Shown here one piece after another: positions 1 to 8,333 of a stretch of DNA of 64,000 nucleotides. Origin of the DNA: Pseudomonas tructae (GTDB lineage Bacteria; Pseudomonadota; Gammaproteobacteria; Pseudomonadales; Pseudomonadaceae); the NCBI RefSeq assembly GCF_004214895.1, contig NZ_CP035952.1:372001-436000 (forward strand), in the 5' to 3' direction. A program made the translations under genes and the position numbers. Positions within the stretch are counted from its first letter, which is position 1, and the number at the start of each line of letters is the position of its first letter. The notes under the pieces are model-generated. The model was not told the DNA's origin, ran no database searches, and was given only the letters and a program-made list of their open reading frames with translations.

Positions 1-321
1 CGCTCCGGCAAGCAGGCCGAGTTCGAACGCTTGCGCCGGGAGTACCGGGCCCTGCGCGAGGGCCAATGGGGTGGTGTCGGTCGCTACGACGCCTGGATCA
101 ATGCGCCACTGAACAACGCCAAGCTGCTGCCCTTTGGCCTGTATGACCAGTGGGTGCCGGCTTTTGCCCAGCTGTTTGTCGAAGTGGGGGGCGATTGGCA
201 GGTGTTTTATCAGCGAGTAGATGCTTTGGGGCAGTTGCCGGTTAATCAGCGCCAACAAGCGTTGAAAAGCTTTGCGGGGCAAGCACGCTCCCACAGCAGG
301 AGCGGGCTTGCCCCGCGATAG
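1..321 (+). CDS. Putative aminopeptidase (DUF2265), C-terminal part
   Basis: The start of this gene lies before the window; frame 1 is open from base 1. The visible 106 residues contain the pattern RYDAWINAPLNNAKL followed by a conserved YDQWVPAF and LFVEVGGDWQVFY, which I recognise as the end of the Pseudomonas/proteobacterial putative aminopeptidase family (DUF2265), usually a lipoprotein of about 350-400 residues. The last roughly 17 codons and the stop lie inside a REP palindrome, so the natural C-terminus appears to have been replaced or extended by repeat sequence. It converges on the HAD gene. Family assignment is fairly sure; substrate is unknown. Confidence 0.75.
   Translation, partial: RSGKQAEFERLRREYRALREGQWGGVGRYDAWINAPLNNAKLLPFGLYDQWVPAFAQLFVEVGGDWQVFYQRVDALGQLPVNQRQQALKSFAGQARSHSRSGLAPR
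274..319. repeat. REP-type palindrome
   Basis: GCGGGGCAAG at the left end pairs with CTTGCCCCGC at the right end, with a GCTCC/GGAGC inner stem. The same core recurs near 9.87, 19.4 and 28.3 kb, so this is a dispersed Pseudomonas REP family. Here it lies between convergent genes and supplies the end of the upstream reading frame. Confidence 0.85.
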
Positions 322-326
322 AGCCC

Positions 327-977
327 TCAGCCGCGCTGAAACGCCTGATGCAGCTCAGCCAGGGTCGCAAAGTGATACGCCGGCTGTTCCGCTGTCAGCT
401 CTTCCTGGCTGCCAAACCCATAGCCCACCGCCACTGCTTCCAGGCCATTGCTGCGCGCCCCGATCAGGTCGTGCTTGCGGTCACCGATCATCAAGGTGTG
501 CGCCGGGTCCAGGGCTTCTTCAGTCAACAGATGACGGATCAGCTCTACCTTGTTGGTGCGTGTGCCGTCCAGCTCACTGCCGTAGATCACCTTGAAGTGC
601 CGGGCGAAATCGAAATGGCGGGCGATCTCGCGGGCAAATTCCCAGGGTTTGGAGGTGGCGATGTACAGCGTACGCCCCTGCCCTTGCAGGGTTTCGAGCA
701 TCTCGCTGACACCGTCGAACACCTGGTTTTCGTACAGGCCAGTGACCTTGAAGCGCTCGCGATAGTAATTCACCGCGTCCCAGGCCTTGGCTTCATCGAA
801 GTCATAGAACTGCATGAAGGCCTGCAGCAGCGGTGGGCCGATGAAGTGTTCCAGACGCGTCAGGTCCGGCTCGTCGATGCCGAGCTTGGCCAGTGCGTAC
901 TGGATCGAGCGGGTGATGCCCAAGCGCGGGTCGGTCAGGGTGCCGTCAAGGTCGAAGAGGATGTTTTGCTGATGCAT
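327..977 (-). CDS. HAD-superfamily phosphatase, phosphoglycolate phosphatase-like
   Basis: A 216-residue cytosolic hydrolase. Motif I is NILFDLDGTLTD at the N-terminus (nucleophile Asp and acid/base Asp), motif II is YIATSKP, and motif IV is MIGDRKHDLIGA. An alpha-helical cap region lies between motifs I and II, as in the Gph/PGP group. I chose the ATG at 977, because it starts directly before the catalytic strand; an in-frame GTG at 1010 would overlap the stop of the gamma-carbonic anhydrase gene by four bases (GTGA) and add 11 residues, so translational coupling from that start is possible. The exact substrate cannot be told from sequence; phosphoglycolate or another small phosphate monoester is likely. 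Confidence 0.85.
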   Translation of the reverse strand: MHQQNILFDLDGTLTDPRLGITRSIQYALAKLGIDEPDLTRLEHFIGPPLLQAFMQFYDFDEAKAWDAVNYYRERFKVTGLYENQVFDGVSEMLETLQGQGRTLYIATSKPWEFAREIARHFDFARHFKVIYGSELDGTRTNKVELIRHLLTEEALDPAHTLMIGDRKHDLIGARSNGLEAVAVGYGFGSQEELTAEQPAYHFATLAELHQAFQRG

Positions 978-1006
978 GGCAGTCTCGAATAGGGCTGTGG
1001 GCAGCT

Positions 1007-1555
1007 TCACTCAGGCAGGTGATAGCCGGCGGCCAGGTGCTGGTCCTTGAGTTTGACGTAGTTGCCGGCGCTGTAGGAAAAGAACGCACGCTCCTTCTCG
1101 GTCAGGGCGCGGGCCTGTTTGACCGGGCTGCCGACATAGAGAAAGCCGCTTTCCAGGCGCTTGCCTGGCGGCACCAGGCTGCCAGCGCCGATGATCACTT
1201 CGTCTTCGACAACGGCGCCATCCATCAGGGTGCTGCCCATGCCGACCAGGATGCGGTTGCCCAAGGTGCAGCCGTGGAGCATGACTTTGTGACCAATGGT
1301 TACCTCATCGCCGATCAGCAGCGGGAAACCGTCCGGGTTGAACGGCCCGGCATGGGTGATGTGCAGCACGCTACCGTCCTGCACGCTGGTGCGCGCACCG
1401 ATGCGGATGTAGTGCATATCGCCGCGGATCACCGTCAATGGCCACACCGAGCTGTCCGCGCCGATCTCGACATCACCCAGGACCACGGCGCTACGGTCGA
1501 CAAAGGCCCGATCGCCAAGCTTGGGTGTGTGATTGTGGAAGCTGCGGATGGCCAT
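1007..1555 (-). CDS. Gamma carbonic anhydrase family protein (YrdA/PaaY-like)
   Basis: A 182-residue left-handed beta-helix protein with hexapeptide turns throughout (IGADSSVWPL, VIIGAGSLV). The motifs HITHAG (His65, His68) and IGHKVMLHGC (His89, His94) hold the histidines that bind the metal at trimer interfaces in gamma carbonic anhydrases. Length and motifs fit the YrdA/PaaY branch, whose members are often maturation-dependent or weak carbonic anhydrases. The gene is upstream of and possibly coupled to the HAD phosphatase, and diverges from prlC with about 90 bases between. The window also encodes a beta-class enzyme near 7.4 kb, so two unrelated carbonic anhydrase folds are present. Confidence 0.88.
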   Translation of the reverse strand: MAIRSFHNHTPKLGDRAFVDRSAVVLGDVEIGADSSVWPLTVIRGDMHYIRIGARTSVQDGSVLHITHAGPFNPDGFPLLIGDEVTIGHKVMLHGCTLGNRILVGMGSTLMDGAVVEDEVIIGAGSLVPPGKRLESGFLYVGSPVKQARALTEKERAFFSYSAGNYVKLKDQHLAAGYHLPE

Positions 1556-1646
1556 GATAGGAATTCTCTTTGGTATGGATAGGGCTGCGGTCGGCGTCGA
1601 TTGTAATTAAGATGGGGAAGTGTTTCTTCTGCCAAGGTGTTTAACC

Positions 1647-3698
1647 GTGAGTGCAAACAACCCGCTTCTGCAGTCTTATGACTTGCCGCCGTTCTCGGCG
1701 ATCCGTGCCGAGCATGTGCAGCCGGCGATTGAACAGATCCTGGCCGACAACCGTACCGCCATTGCCGACATCCTCAAGGCTCAGGGCAAAACCCCAAGCT
1801 GGGCTGGCCTGGTCCTGGCCATGGACGAACTCAACGACCGCCTGGGCGCCGCCTGGAGCCCGGTCAGCCACCTCAACGCCGTGTGCAACAGCGCCGAACT
1901 GCGCGAAGCCTATGAGGCGTGCCTGCCAGCGTTGAGCGCCTACGCCACCGAAATGGGCCAGAACCGCGAGCTGTTCCAGGCCTACGAAGCGTTGATCGCC
2001 AGCCCCGAAGCCAGCGGTTTCGATGTGGCGCAAAAGACTATTCTGGAACACGCCCTGCGTGACTTCCGCCTGTCGGGTATCGACCTGCCGGCCGATAAGC
2101 AACAGCGTTATGCCGAAGTTCAGAGCAAACTGAGCGAGCTGGGCAGCCGTTTCTCCAACCAACTGCTCGATGCGACACAAGCCTGGACCAAGCACGTCAG
2201 CGACGAAGCTGCGCTGGCCGGCCTGACCGATTCGGCCAAGGCGCAGATGGCCGCCGCCGCCCAGGCCAAGGGCCTCGACGGCTGGCTGATCAGCCTGGAA
2301 TTCCCCAGCTACTACGCGGTGATGACCTACGCCCAAGACCGCGCCCTGCGTGAAGAAATCTACGCCGCCTACTGTACCCGTGCCTCCGATCAGGGCCCGA
2401 ATGCCGGCCAGTTCGACAACGGCCCGGTGATGCGCGAAATCCTCGACCTGCGTCAGGAACTGGCCGGCCTGCTTGGTTACGCCAACTTTGCCGAGCTGAG
2501 CCTGGCGACCAAGATGGCCGAGTCCAGCGACCAGGTGCTGAGCTTCCTGCGTGACCTGGCCAAGCGCAGCAAGCCGTTTGCCGTCCAGGACCTGGCTCAG
2601 CTCAAGGCCTACGCCGCCGAGCAGGGTTGCCCGGATCTGCAGAGCTGGGACAGCGGCTTCTACGGTGAAAAACTGCGTGAACAGCGCTACAGCGTTTCCC
2701 AGGAAACCCTGCGCGCCTACTTCCCGATCGACAAGGTCCTGACCGGCCTGTTCACCATCGTCCAGCGCCTGTACGGCATCGAGATTGCCGAGCTCAAGGG
2801 CTTCGACAGCTGGCATCCGGATGTGCGCCTGTTCGAAATCAAGGAGCACGGCCAGCACGTCGGGCGTTTCTTCTTCGACCTCTATGCTCGCGCCAACAAG
2901 CGTGGCGGTGCCTGGATGGACGGCGCCCGCGACCGTCGCTTGACCGTTGACGGCCAGCTGCAGAGCCCGGTGGCAAACCTTGTGTGCAACTTCACCCCGG
3001 CCGCCCCGGGCAAGCCGGCGCTGCTGACCCACGATGAAGTTACCACCTTGTTCCATGAATTCGGCCATGGTCTGCATCACCTGCTGACCCGTATCGAGCA
3101 TGCCGGTGTGTCCGGTATCAACGGCGTGGCCTGGGATGCGGTCGAACTTCCGAGCCAGTTCATGGAAAACTGGTGCTGGGAGCCTGAAGGCCTGGCGTTG
3201 ATTTCCGCTCACTATGAAACCGGCGCGCCGCTGCCCCAGGACCTGCTGGAGAAGATGCTCGCGGCGAAGAACTTCCAGTCCGGGCTGATGATGGTTCGCC
3301 AACTGGAGTTCTCGCTGTTCGACTTCGAACTGCATGCCAGCCACGGCGATGGCCGCAGCGTATTGCAAGTGCTCGAAGGCATTCGCGACGAGGTCTCGGT
3401 CATGCGTCCACCGGCGTACAACCGCTTCCCTAACAGCTTTGCGCATATCTTCGCCGGTGGTTATGCCGCCGGTTACTACAGCTACAAGTGGGCTGAAGTG
3501 CTGTCAGCCGATGCCTTCTCGCGTTTTGAAGAAGAAGGCGTGCTCAATGCCGACACCGGCCGCGCGTTCCGCGAAGCGATCCTGGCCCGTGGCGGTTCTC
3601 AGGAGCCGATGCTGCTGTTCGTCGACTTCCGTGGCCGTGAGCCGTCAATCGATGCACTCCTGCGCCATAGCGGCTTGAGTGAGGAAGTGGCGGCATGA
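1647..3698 (+). CDS. prlC: Oligopeptidase A, M3 family zinc metallopeptidase
   Basis: A 683-residue cytosolic endopeptidase that degrades short peptides, including signal peptide fragments. The zinc site HEFGH is at residues 470-474, with the third ligand glutamate in the following AVELPSQFMENWCW block, and the substrate-binding FAHIFAGGYAAGYYSY segment near the C-terminus is intact. I prefer the GTG at 1647 (MSANNPLLQSYD) because AAGGTG lies 9 bases upstream; the frame is open further up to 1620. It diverges from the gamma carbonic anhydrase gene and overlaps the downstream zinc-ribbon gene by four bases (ATGA), so the two are translated together. Confidence 0.96.
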   Translation: MSANNPLLQSYDLPPFSAIRAEHVQPAIEQILADNRTAIADILKAQGKTPSWAGLVLAMDELNDRLGAAWSPVSHLNAVCNSAELREAYEACLPALSAYATEMGQNRELFQAYEALIASPEASGFDVAQKTILEHALRDFRLSGIDLPADKQQRYAEVQSKLSELGSRFSNQLLDATQAWTKHVSDEAALAGLTDSAKAQMAAAAQAKGLDGWLISLEFPSYYAVMTYAQDRALREEIYAAYCTRASDQGPNAGQFDNGPVMREILDLRQELAGLLGYANFAELSLATKMAESSDQVLSFLRDLAKRSKPFAVQDLAQLKAYAAEQGCPDLQSWDSGFYGEKLREQRYSVSQETLRAYFPIDKVLTGLFTIVQRLYGIEIAELKGFDSWHPDVRLFEIKEHGQHVGRFFFDLYARANKRGGAWMDGARDRRLTVDGQLQSPVANLVCNFTPAAPGKPALLTHDEVTTLFHEFGHGLHHLLTRIEHAGVSGINGVAWDAVELPSQFMENWCWEPEGLALISAHYETGAPLPQDLLEKMLAAKNFQSGLMMVRQLEFSLFDFELHASHGDGRSVLQVLEGIRDEVSVMRPPAYNRFPNSFAHIFAGGYAAGYYSYKWAEVLSADAFSRFEEEGVLNADTGRAFREAILARGGSQEPMLLFVDFRGREPSIDALLRHSGLSEEVAA

Positions 3699-3979
3699 GT
3701 GATGGGCCTGTAATCACGAAAAAACGCTTTATTGCCGGGGCGGTCTGCCCGGCGTGCAGCGAGCCGGACAAACTGATGATGTGGAGCGAAGACAGCGTTC
3801 CGCACCGTGAGTGCGTGGCTTGCGGGTTTTCCGACACCCTCAATGAACAGGGGCTTTCGGTGCCCAAGGAGCTCGGTACGCGGGTCAACAAGGTTGAGGT
3901 GAAACCGGCTGCCCCTTCGGTGCAGACGGTGCAGTTCTTCCCCAATCCCAAGCTGAAAAAGCCCGCGGCCCAAGACTGA
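3695..3979 (+). CDS. YheV-like zinc-ribbon protein (DUF2387)
   Basis: A 94-residue protein with two CxxC pairs, CPAC at residues 18-21 and CVAC at 40-43, forming a predicted zinc ribbon, followed by a proline/lysine-rich tail. This matches the YheV/DUF2387 family, which follows prlC in many gammaproteobacteria. Its start overlaps the prlC stop as ATGA, so it is the second gene of a prlC operon. Function is not known; a role as a nucleic-acid- or protein-binding accessory is only inferred from the ribbon. A stem-loop follows the stop codon. Confidence 0.85.
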   Translation: MSDGPVITKKRFIAGAVCPACSEPDKLMMWSEDSVPHRECVACGFSDTLNEQGLSVPKELGTRVNKVEVKPAAPSVQTVQFFPNPKLKKPAAQD

Positions 3980-3985
3980 CGTGGC

Positions 3986-4011
3986 GCCTCCCGGTAGCAG
4001 ATTCGGGAGGC
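3986..4011 (+). other. Stem-loop after the prlC operon
   Basis: A perfect 8-base stem, GCCTCCCG paired with CGGGAGGC, with a 10-base loop, starts seven bases after the zinc-ribbon stop codon. There is no U-run after it, so it may be a transcript 3' end stabiliser rather than a strong intrinsic terminator. Confidence 0.5.
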
Positions 4012-4047
4012 AAGCTGCGGTAGTTATCCAGCTCAGCGTGAGTGCGT

Positions 4048-4087
4048 CCTGACGGTAGGTTGTTGGTCTTGTCCTACTGCCGTCAGG
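4048..4087 (+). promoter_or_regulatory. Leader hairpin overlapping the Shine-Dalgarno of the M3 paralogue
   Basis: CCTGACGG (4048-4055) pairs with CCGTCAGG (4080-4087), and the adjoining TAGG pairs with CCTA, giving a long hairpin. The right arm runs into the ribosome binding site AGGAG at 4085-4089, seven bases before the ATG at 4096. Folding would bury part of the binding site, so translation control is possible. Confidence 0.4.
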
Positions 4088-4095
4088 AGCAACTC

Positions 4096-6069
4096 ATGTC
4101 TAGCCCCAACCCGCTTTTGCAACCTTTCGATCTGTTCCCCTACACCCATGTACGCATAGAAGACCTGCAACCGGCGATCGAGCAGATCGTCGAGGACAAT
4201 CACGCGGCCTTGGCGCAGATCGTCGAGCGTGAGACCGATTCACCGACCTGGAATGGCCTGGTATTGGCCATCGAGGCACTCGACCAGCGTCTGGAAGATG
4301 TTTTTTACGCGTTGGTACCGTTGGCGTTCACCGATGATGAATGGGGCGCTGCGGTCGATGGATGCTATGGGCAATACAGGGCCTATCGCGCGCAGAAATA
4401 TCAGAACATCGCATTGCTCAAAGCCTACCAGCGCCTCGACAGCACCGACTTTACTGTTGAACAGCACGCGGTACTGGCCCGGATCCTTCGGGATTTTCGT
4501 CTTGAGGGGGCCAATATCGTAGCCTCCGAGCAACAACAGTTCATGGATCAGGTCACGGCGATTACTGGCCTGGAGGCGCGCTTTCAGGAAAATCTCGCTG
4601 TTGCTGCAGAACAATGGAGCAAACACATCACGCAAGAGCACGAGTTGGCCGGTGTACCGGCTGCGGATCTGCAGGTCATGCAAGACAAAGCGCAAGCCAG
4701 AGGCCTCAGCGGCTGGCTGCTTACCCTGGATGAATCGACTTGCGGCGTGATCCTGCGCTATGCCGATAACCGTGAACTGCGTGAAGCGATATTCCTGGCC
4801 TATGTGACCCGGGCATCCGACCAGGTTGCAGGGCAAAGCCACCTCGACAACCAGCCGGTGTTGCAGGCATTGCTGCGTTTGCGTCACGAAAAGGCTCAAC
4901 TGCTGGGTTTCAGCGATTTTATCGAGTTGAGCTTGCAAGCCAAGGCTGCGCAGTCGAGCACAGAAGTCGAAGAATTCTTGAACACCCAGATCGCCCTCAG
5001 TACGCCAAGGCTTGAGCGTGAAGCCAGCGAGTTGAGGGCATTCGCCAAACGCCTGGGCTGTGATGACCTGCAGCCATGGGATTACGAGTTCTATGCGCAA
5101 AAGATGCGCCTGGTGGATGGCATCGATCCGGATCAGGCCCTGAGTGAATACTTTTCCTTCGACTCGGCGGTGAACGGGCTGATTGGCCTGGTCGAGCAGC
5201 TGTATGGCCTGTCGATCACCTGGGTTGATGCCCCCGTCTGGGACTCTCAGGTACAGGTGCTGAAAATCACCGAAGCCGGTGAGGTGCTAGGGCATATCTA
5301 CCTGGATGTTTACGCCCGACCTGGCAAGCCGGACTACCCCTGGGCGCATTTCGTTCGCAACCGGCATGTGGACGCGGATGCCAAACTGTCACTACCGATT
5401 GCGGTGTTGTTTGCCACTTATGACTCGGGTAAGGCCCAACTGGGTCATCTGGACCTGCGCAAGTTGTTCCATGAGTTTCATCATTGCCTCCAGCAGGTGC
5501 TGATGAGCAACAGCCATCGCCGCTTGAACAGCATTCGCGACCTGGGCCACGACCTCTCGGAGTTCATCGCCAAACTGCTGGAGCAGTGGTGCTGGTCAGC
5601 CGAGTGCTTGCAGTCTGTTTCAAGGCATCGTGTGAATGCGTCCAGCGCCTCGCTCAGTGACGTTCGGCAATGGCTGGCGGCGCGAGAAACGCAGCGGGGC
5701 CTGGAGGTTGCCGAGGAACTCAAGCGTGCTCTGCTCGATTTCGAACTGCACCGAAGTTACCCGGATCGACGCAGCATCCAGCACGTCAGGGAGGCTGTTT
5801 ACGCACGAACCCAAGTGCTGCCGCTGGCCACAAATGACCGCTTCAGCAGTGGTTTCGATTATATGGTCGCCGGCTATGAAGCGGGCTACTACTGCTACTT
5901 GTGGGCAGACGTGAAGGCCACCGAGGTGTTCGCCAGGTTCAAGGCGAAGGGTGTTTTCAATCCGCGCCTGGGGCAGGCCATGCGCGAGGAACTGCTGGCG
6001 CCGGGCGCATTGCGATCGATGTCAGCGTCCGTCCAGGCGTTCCTTGAGCGCTCAGCGGTAGTGGAATGA
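4096..6069 (+). CDS. Divergent M3 family metallopeptidase (prlC paralogue)
   Basis: A 657-residue protein similar to PrlC along its whole length (NPLLQPFDLFPYTHVRIEDL against the PrlC N-terminus). The zinc motif HExxH is kept as HEFHH at 459-463, with His in place of the usual Gly, and the downstream Glu in LSEFIAKLLEQWCW aligns with the PrlC third ligand. Other active-site parts are changed: the PrlC segment FAHIFAGGYAAGYY reads FDYMVAGYEAGYY, losing the His and one Gly, and the C-terminal tail is different. The ATG at 4096 has AGGAG upstream. It is probably a folded zinc protein with altered substrate range or weak activity; which of these cannot be told from sequence. Confidence 0.85.
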   Translation: MSSPNPLLQPFDLFPYTHVRIEDLQPAIEQIVEDNHAALAQIVERETDSPTWNGLVLAIEALDQRLEDVFYALVPLAFTDDEWGAAVDGCYGQYRAYRAQKYQNIALLKAYQRLDSTDFTVEQHAVLARILRDFRLEGANIVASEQQQFMDQVTAITGLEARFQENLAVAAEQWSKHITQEHELAGVPAADLQVMQDKAQARGLSGWLLTLDESTCGVILRYADNRELREAIFLAYVTRASDQVAGQSHLDNQPVLQALLRLRHEKAQLLGFSDFIELSLQAKAAQSSTEVEEFLNTQIALSTPRLEREASELRAFAKRLGCDDLQPWDYEFYAQKMRLVDGIDPDQALSEYFSFDSAVNGLIGLVEQLYGLSITWVDAPVWDSQVQVLKITEAGEVLGHIYLDVYARPGKPDYPWAHFVRNRHVDADAKLSLPIAVLFATYDSGKAQLGHLDLRKLFHEFHHCLQQVLMSNSHRRLNSIRDLGHDLSEFIAKLLEQWCWSAECLQSVSRHRVNASSASLSDVRQWLAARETQRGLEVAEELKRALLDFELHRSYPDRRSIQHVREAVYARTQVLPLATNDRFSSGFDYMVAGYEAGYYCYLWADVKATEVFARFKAKGVFNPRLGQAMREELLAPGALRSMSASVQAFLERSAVVE

Positions 6070-6084
6070 CAAAGGCACCCCGTG

Positions 6085-6104
6085 TACTGTATATAAAAAC
6101 AGTA
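6085..6104 (+). promoter_or_regulatory. LexA (SOS) box
   Basis: The 20-mer TACTGTATATAAAAACAGTA fits the consensus CTG-N10-CAG with flanking TA on both sides and an AT-rich core. It lies 16 bases upstream of the radical SAM start codon, where bound LexA would block transcription or initiation. Confidence 0.9.
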
Positions 6105-6119
6105 TTCGGGGTTGTTCAC

Positions 6120-7181
6120 ATGTCTACGCCTCAAGCACCGATACGCGGGCGCGGCACCGCCAGCAACCCGCATAATCGTTTTGCCCCCAACCGCTCGGTA
6201 GCCGAGGACGATGGCTGGTACCAGGAAGTGCCGCTGACCCAGGGCACTGAGGTGCGCCTCGAAACCGCCAAGAGCATCATCACCCGCAACAACTCGCCCG
6301 ACCTGCCTTTCGATCGTTCGATCAACCCTTATCGCGGTTGCGAACATGGCTGTATCTACTGCTATGCACGTCCCAGTCATGCCTATTGGGACCTGTCGCC
6401 GGGGCTGGATTTCGAAACCAAGCTGATCGCCAAGACCAACGCTGCGGCCGTGCTCGAACAGCAGTTGAGCAAGCCTGGTTATGTCTGCGCGCCGATCAAC
6501 CTGGGCTCCAATACGGATCCTTACCAACCCATCGAGCGCGAGCAGCGGCTGACCCGGCGGCTACTCGAAGTGCTGCTGCGCTATCGTCATCCGGTAACCA
6601 TCGTCACCAAGGGCTCGTTGATTCTGCGTGACCTGGACCTGCTCGCCGAGCTGGCCCGCCAGCGCCTGGTCAGCGTGATGATCAGCCTGACTACCCTGGA
6701 CGATGAACTCAAGCGCACCCTTGAACCGCGGGCAGCGGCGCCCAAGGCGCGCTTGCGGGCGATCCGCGTGCTGACTGAAGCCGGCGTTCCGGTGGGCGTG
6801 TTGTGCTCGCCGATGATCCCGATGATCAACGACAGTGAGCTGGAACACCTGCTCGAAGCGGCCAAGGCCAATGGCGCCCTGAGTGCAGCCTATATGATGC
6901 TGCGCCTGCCACGTGAAGTGGCGCCGCTGTTCGAGCAATGGCTGCAGGACCATTATCCGCAACGGGCCAATCATGTGCTGAGCCTGGTTCGCCAGAGCCG
7001 TGGCGGTGAGCTGTACGACAGCCGCTTCGGGGCGCGCATGCGTGGCGAAGGGGTGTTCGCCGAGTTGCTGGCGCAGCGCTTCAGCAAGGCGAACCGTCGC
7101 CTGGGGTTGAACCTGCGTGAAGGCTATGCGCTTGATTGCAGTGCGTTCTGCCCCCCCGGTGGACAGCTGTCACTGCTCTGA
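6120..7181 (+). CDS. SOS-controlled radical SAM protein (PA0069 family, SPL-like)
   Basis: A 353-residue radical SAM enzyme. The Fe-S cluster motif is CEHGCIYC (Cys74, Cys78, Cys81, CX3CX2C), in the context NPYRGCEHGC typical of the group related to spore photoproduct lyase. The start at 6120 is preferred over an upstream in-frame ATG at 6066, because the longer form would translate through the LexA box. From memory, the P. aeruginosa orthologue PA0069 is in the LexA regulon. A DNA repair or nucleotide-modifying role is inferred from this regulation and from the family; the reaction is not known. Confidence 0.9.
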   Translation: MSTPQAPIRGRGTASNPHNRFAPNRSVAEDDGWYQEVPLTQGTEVRLETAKSIITRNNSPDLPFDRSINPYRGCEHGCIYCYARPSHAYWDLSPGLDFETKLIAKTNAAAVLEQQLSKPGYVCAPINLGSNTDPYQPIEREQRLTRRLLEVLLRYRHPVTIVTKGSLILRDLDLLAELARQRLVSVMISLTTLDDELKRTLEPRAAAPKARLRAIRVLTEAGVPVGVLCSPMIPMINDSELEHLLEAAKANGALSAAYMMLRLPREVAPLFEQWLQDHYPQRANHVLSLVRQSRGGELYDSRFGARMRGEGVFAELLAQRFSKANRRLGLNLREGYALDCSAFCPPGGQLSLL

Positions 7182-7427
7182 TTTTCGATACTGGGTATTG
7201 GCCATTAATGTTTTTTTGATATTATCTAGGCAACTCTTTGAATCTCTGTAACGCCCGTCCTAGAGCCTCTCAATTCAGTTTGAGTTAAGTTTCGCCGAGT
7301 AGCGTAGGAATTCAGTCAATAACTGATGTGATTATTGGCACGCGCATTTCATCCAACTGTCATGCGCTGTTTGAATCATCAACCCGGTAAAATGGACTTA
7401 ACCCAAAACCGTCAAAGAGGATGAATC

Positions 7428-8147
7428 ATGCCCGTCAAGGACCCATCCAAGGCCGCCCCGCAAGCCCCTGCCGAGAGCGCCGATGCCGCCCTGAAGCATA
7501 TCGTCGACGGCTTTCTGCGGTTCCATCATGACGTTTTTCCCGAACAGCAGGAGCTGTTCAAGAAACTCGCCACCGCACAAACGCCCCGGGCGATGTTCAT
7601 CACCTGTGCCGACTCGCGCATCGTGCCCGAGCTGATTACCCAGAGTTCCCCTGGCGACCTGTTCGTGACCCGCAACGTCGGTAACGTCGTGCCACCCTAT
7701 GGGCAGATGAACGGCGGCGTCTCCACCGCCATCGAATACGCCGTGCTTGCCCTGGGCGTACACCACATCATCGTTTGCGGTCACTCCGACTGCGGCGCCA
7801 TGCGCGCGGTACTCAACCCGCAGAGCCTGGAGAAGATGCCGACGGTCAAGGCCTGGCTGCGCCATGCCGAGGTCGCCCGCACGGTGGTCGAAGACAACTG
7901 CTCCTGCGGCAGCGAGCATGAAAGCATGCAGGTGCTGACCAAGGAAAACGTCATCGCCCAGTTGCACCACCTGCGCACCCACCCGTCGGTGGCCTCGCGC
8001 CTGGCGGCTGGCCAGCTGTACATCCACGGCTGGATCTATGACATTGAAACCAGCCAGATCGAGGCTTACGACGCCGCAAGTGACAGCTTCCTGCCCCTTG
8101 CACAAGGCCAGCCGATCCCTTGCGCAACACCCCGAGGCCGCTACTAA
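7428..8147 (+). CDS. Beta-class carbonic anhydrase
   Basis: A 239-residue zinc enzyme interconverting CO2 and bicarbonate. Visible active-site residues are Cys60, Asp62 and Arg64 in CADSRIVPEL, and His119 and Cys122 in GHSDCGAM. Length and motifs are standard for bacterial beta carbonic anhydrases. AGAGGA lies seven bases before the ATG. The next gene, 186 bases on in the same direction, is a SulP anion transporter, a pairing that suggests bicarbonate uptake or CO2 recycling rather than sulfate transport. The 246-base region upstream holds the promoter; AT-rich runs are visible but I cannot fix -35/-10 boxes. Confidence 0.94.
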   Translation: MPVKDPSKAAPQAPAESADAALKHIVDGFLRFHHDVFPEQQELFKKLATAQTPRAMFITCADSRIVPELITQSSPGDLFVTRNVGNVVPPYGQMNGGVSTAIEYAVLALGVHHIIVCGHSDCGAMRAVLNPQSLEKMPTVKAWLRHAEVARTVVEDNCSCGSEHESMQVLTKENVIAQLHHLRTHPSVASRLAAGQLYIHGWIYDIETSQIEAYDAASDSFLPLAQGQPIPCATPRGRY

Positions 8148-8333
8148 GCGTTCCCGCCCCCCGCAACCCGCTGATTGACGGCTGCACCTGCCTGGTGCGG
8201 CCTGGTCATCGGCTGCCTTGAGTTCCCCTGACTGCCGTGCCGGCGCCCGCTGGCGATGTGCGGCTGCGCGCCTGTCAGGGACCGTGCCAACGGCCATTGG
8301 ATTGGCCGGCATCATCAGAGAAGGAGTGACTGG

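Noticed and set aside
1641..3446. 601-residue open frame antisense to prlC
   Set aside because: It lies fully within prlC, lacks any recognisable motif and has the composition expected from the complement of a high-GC gene.
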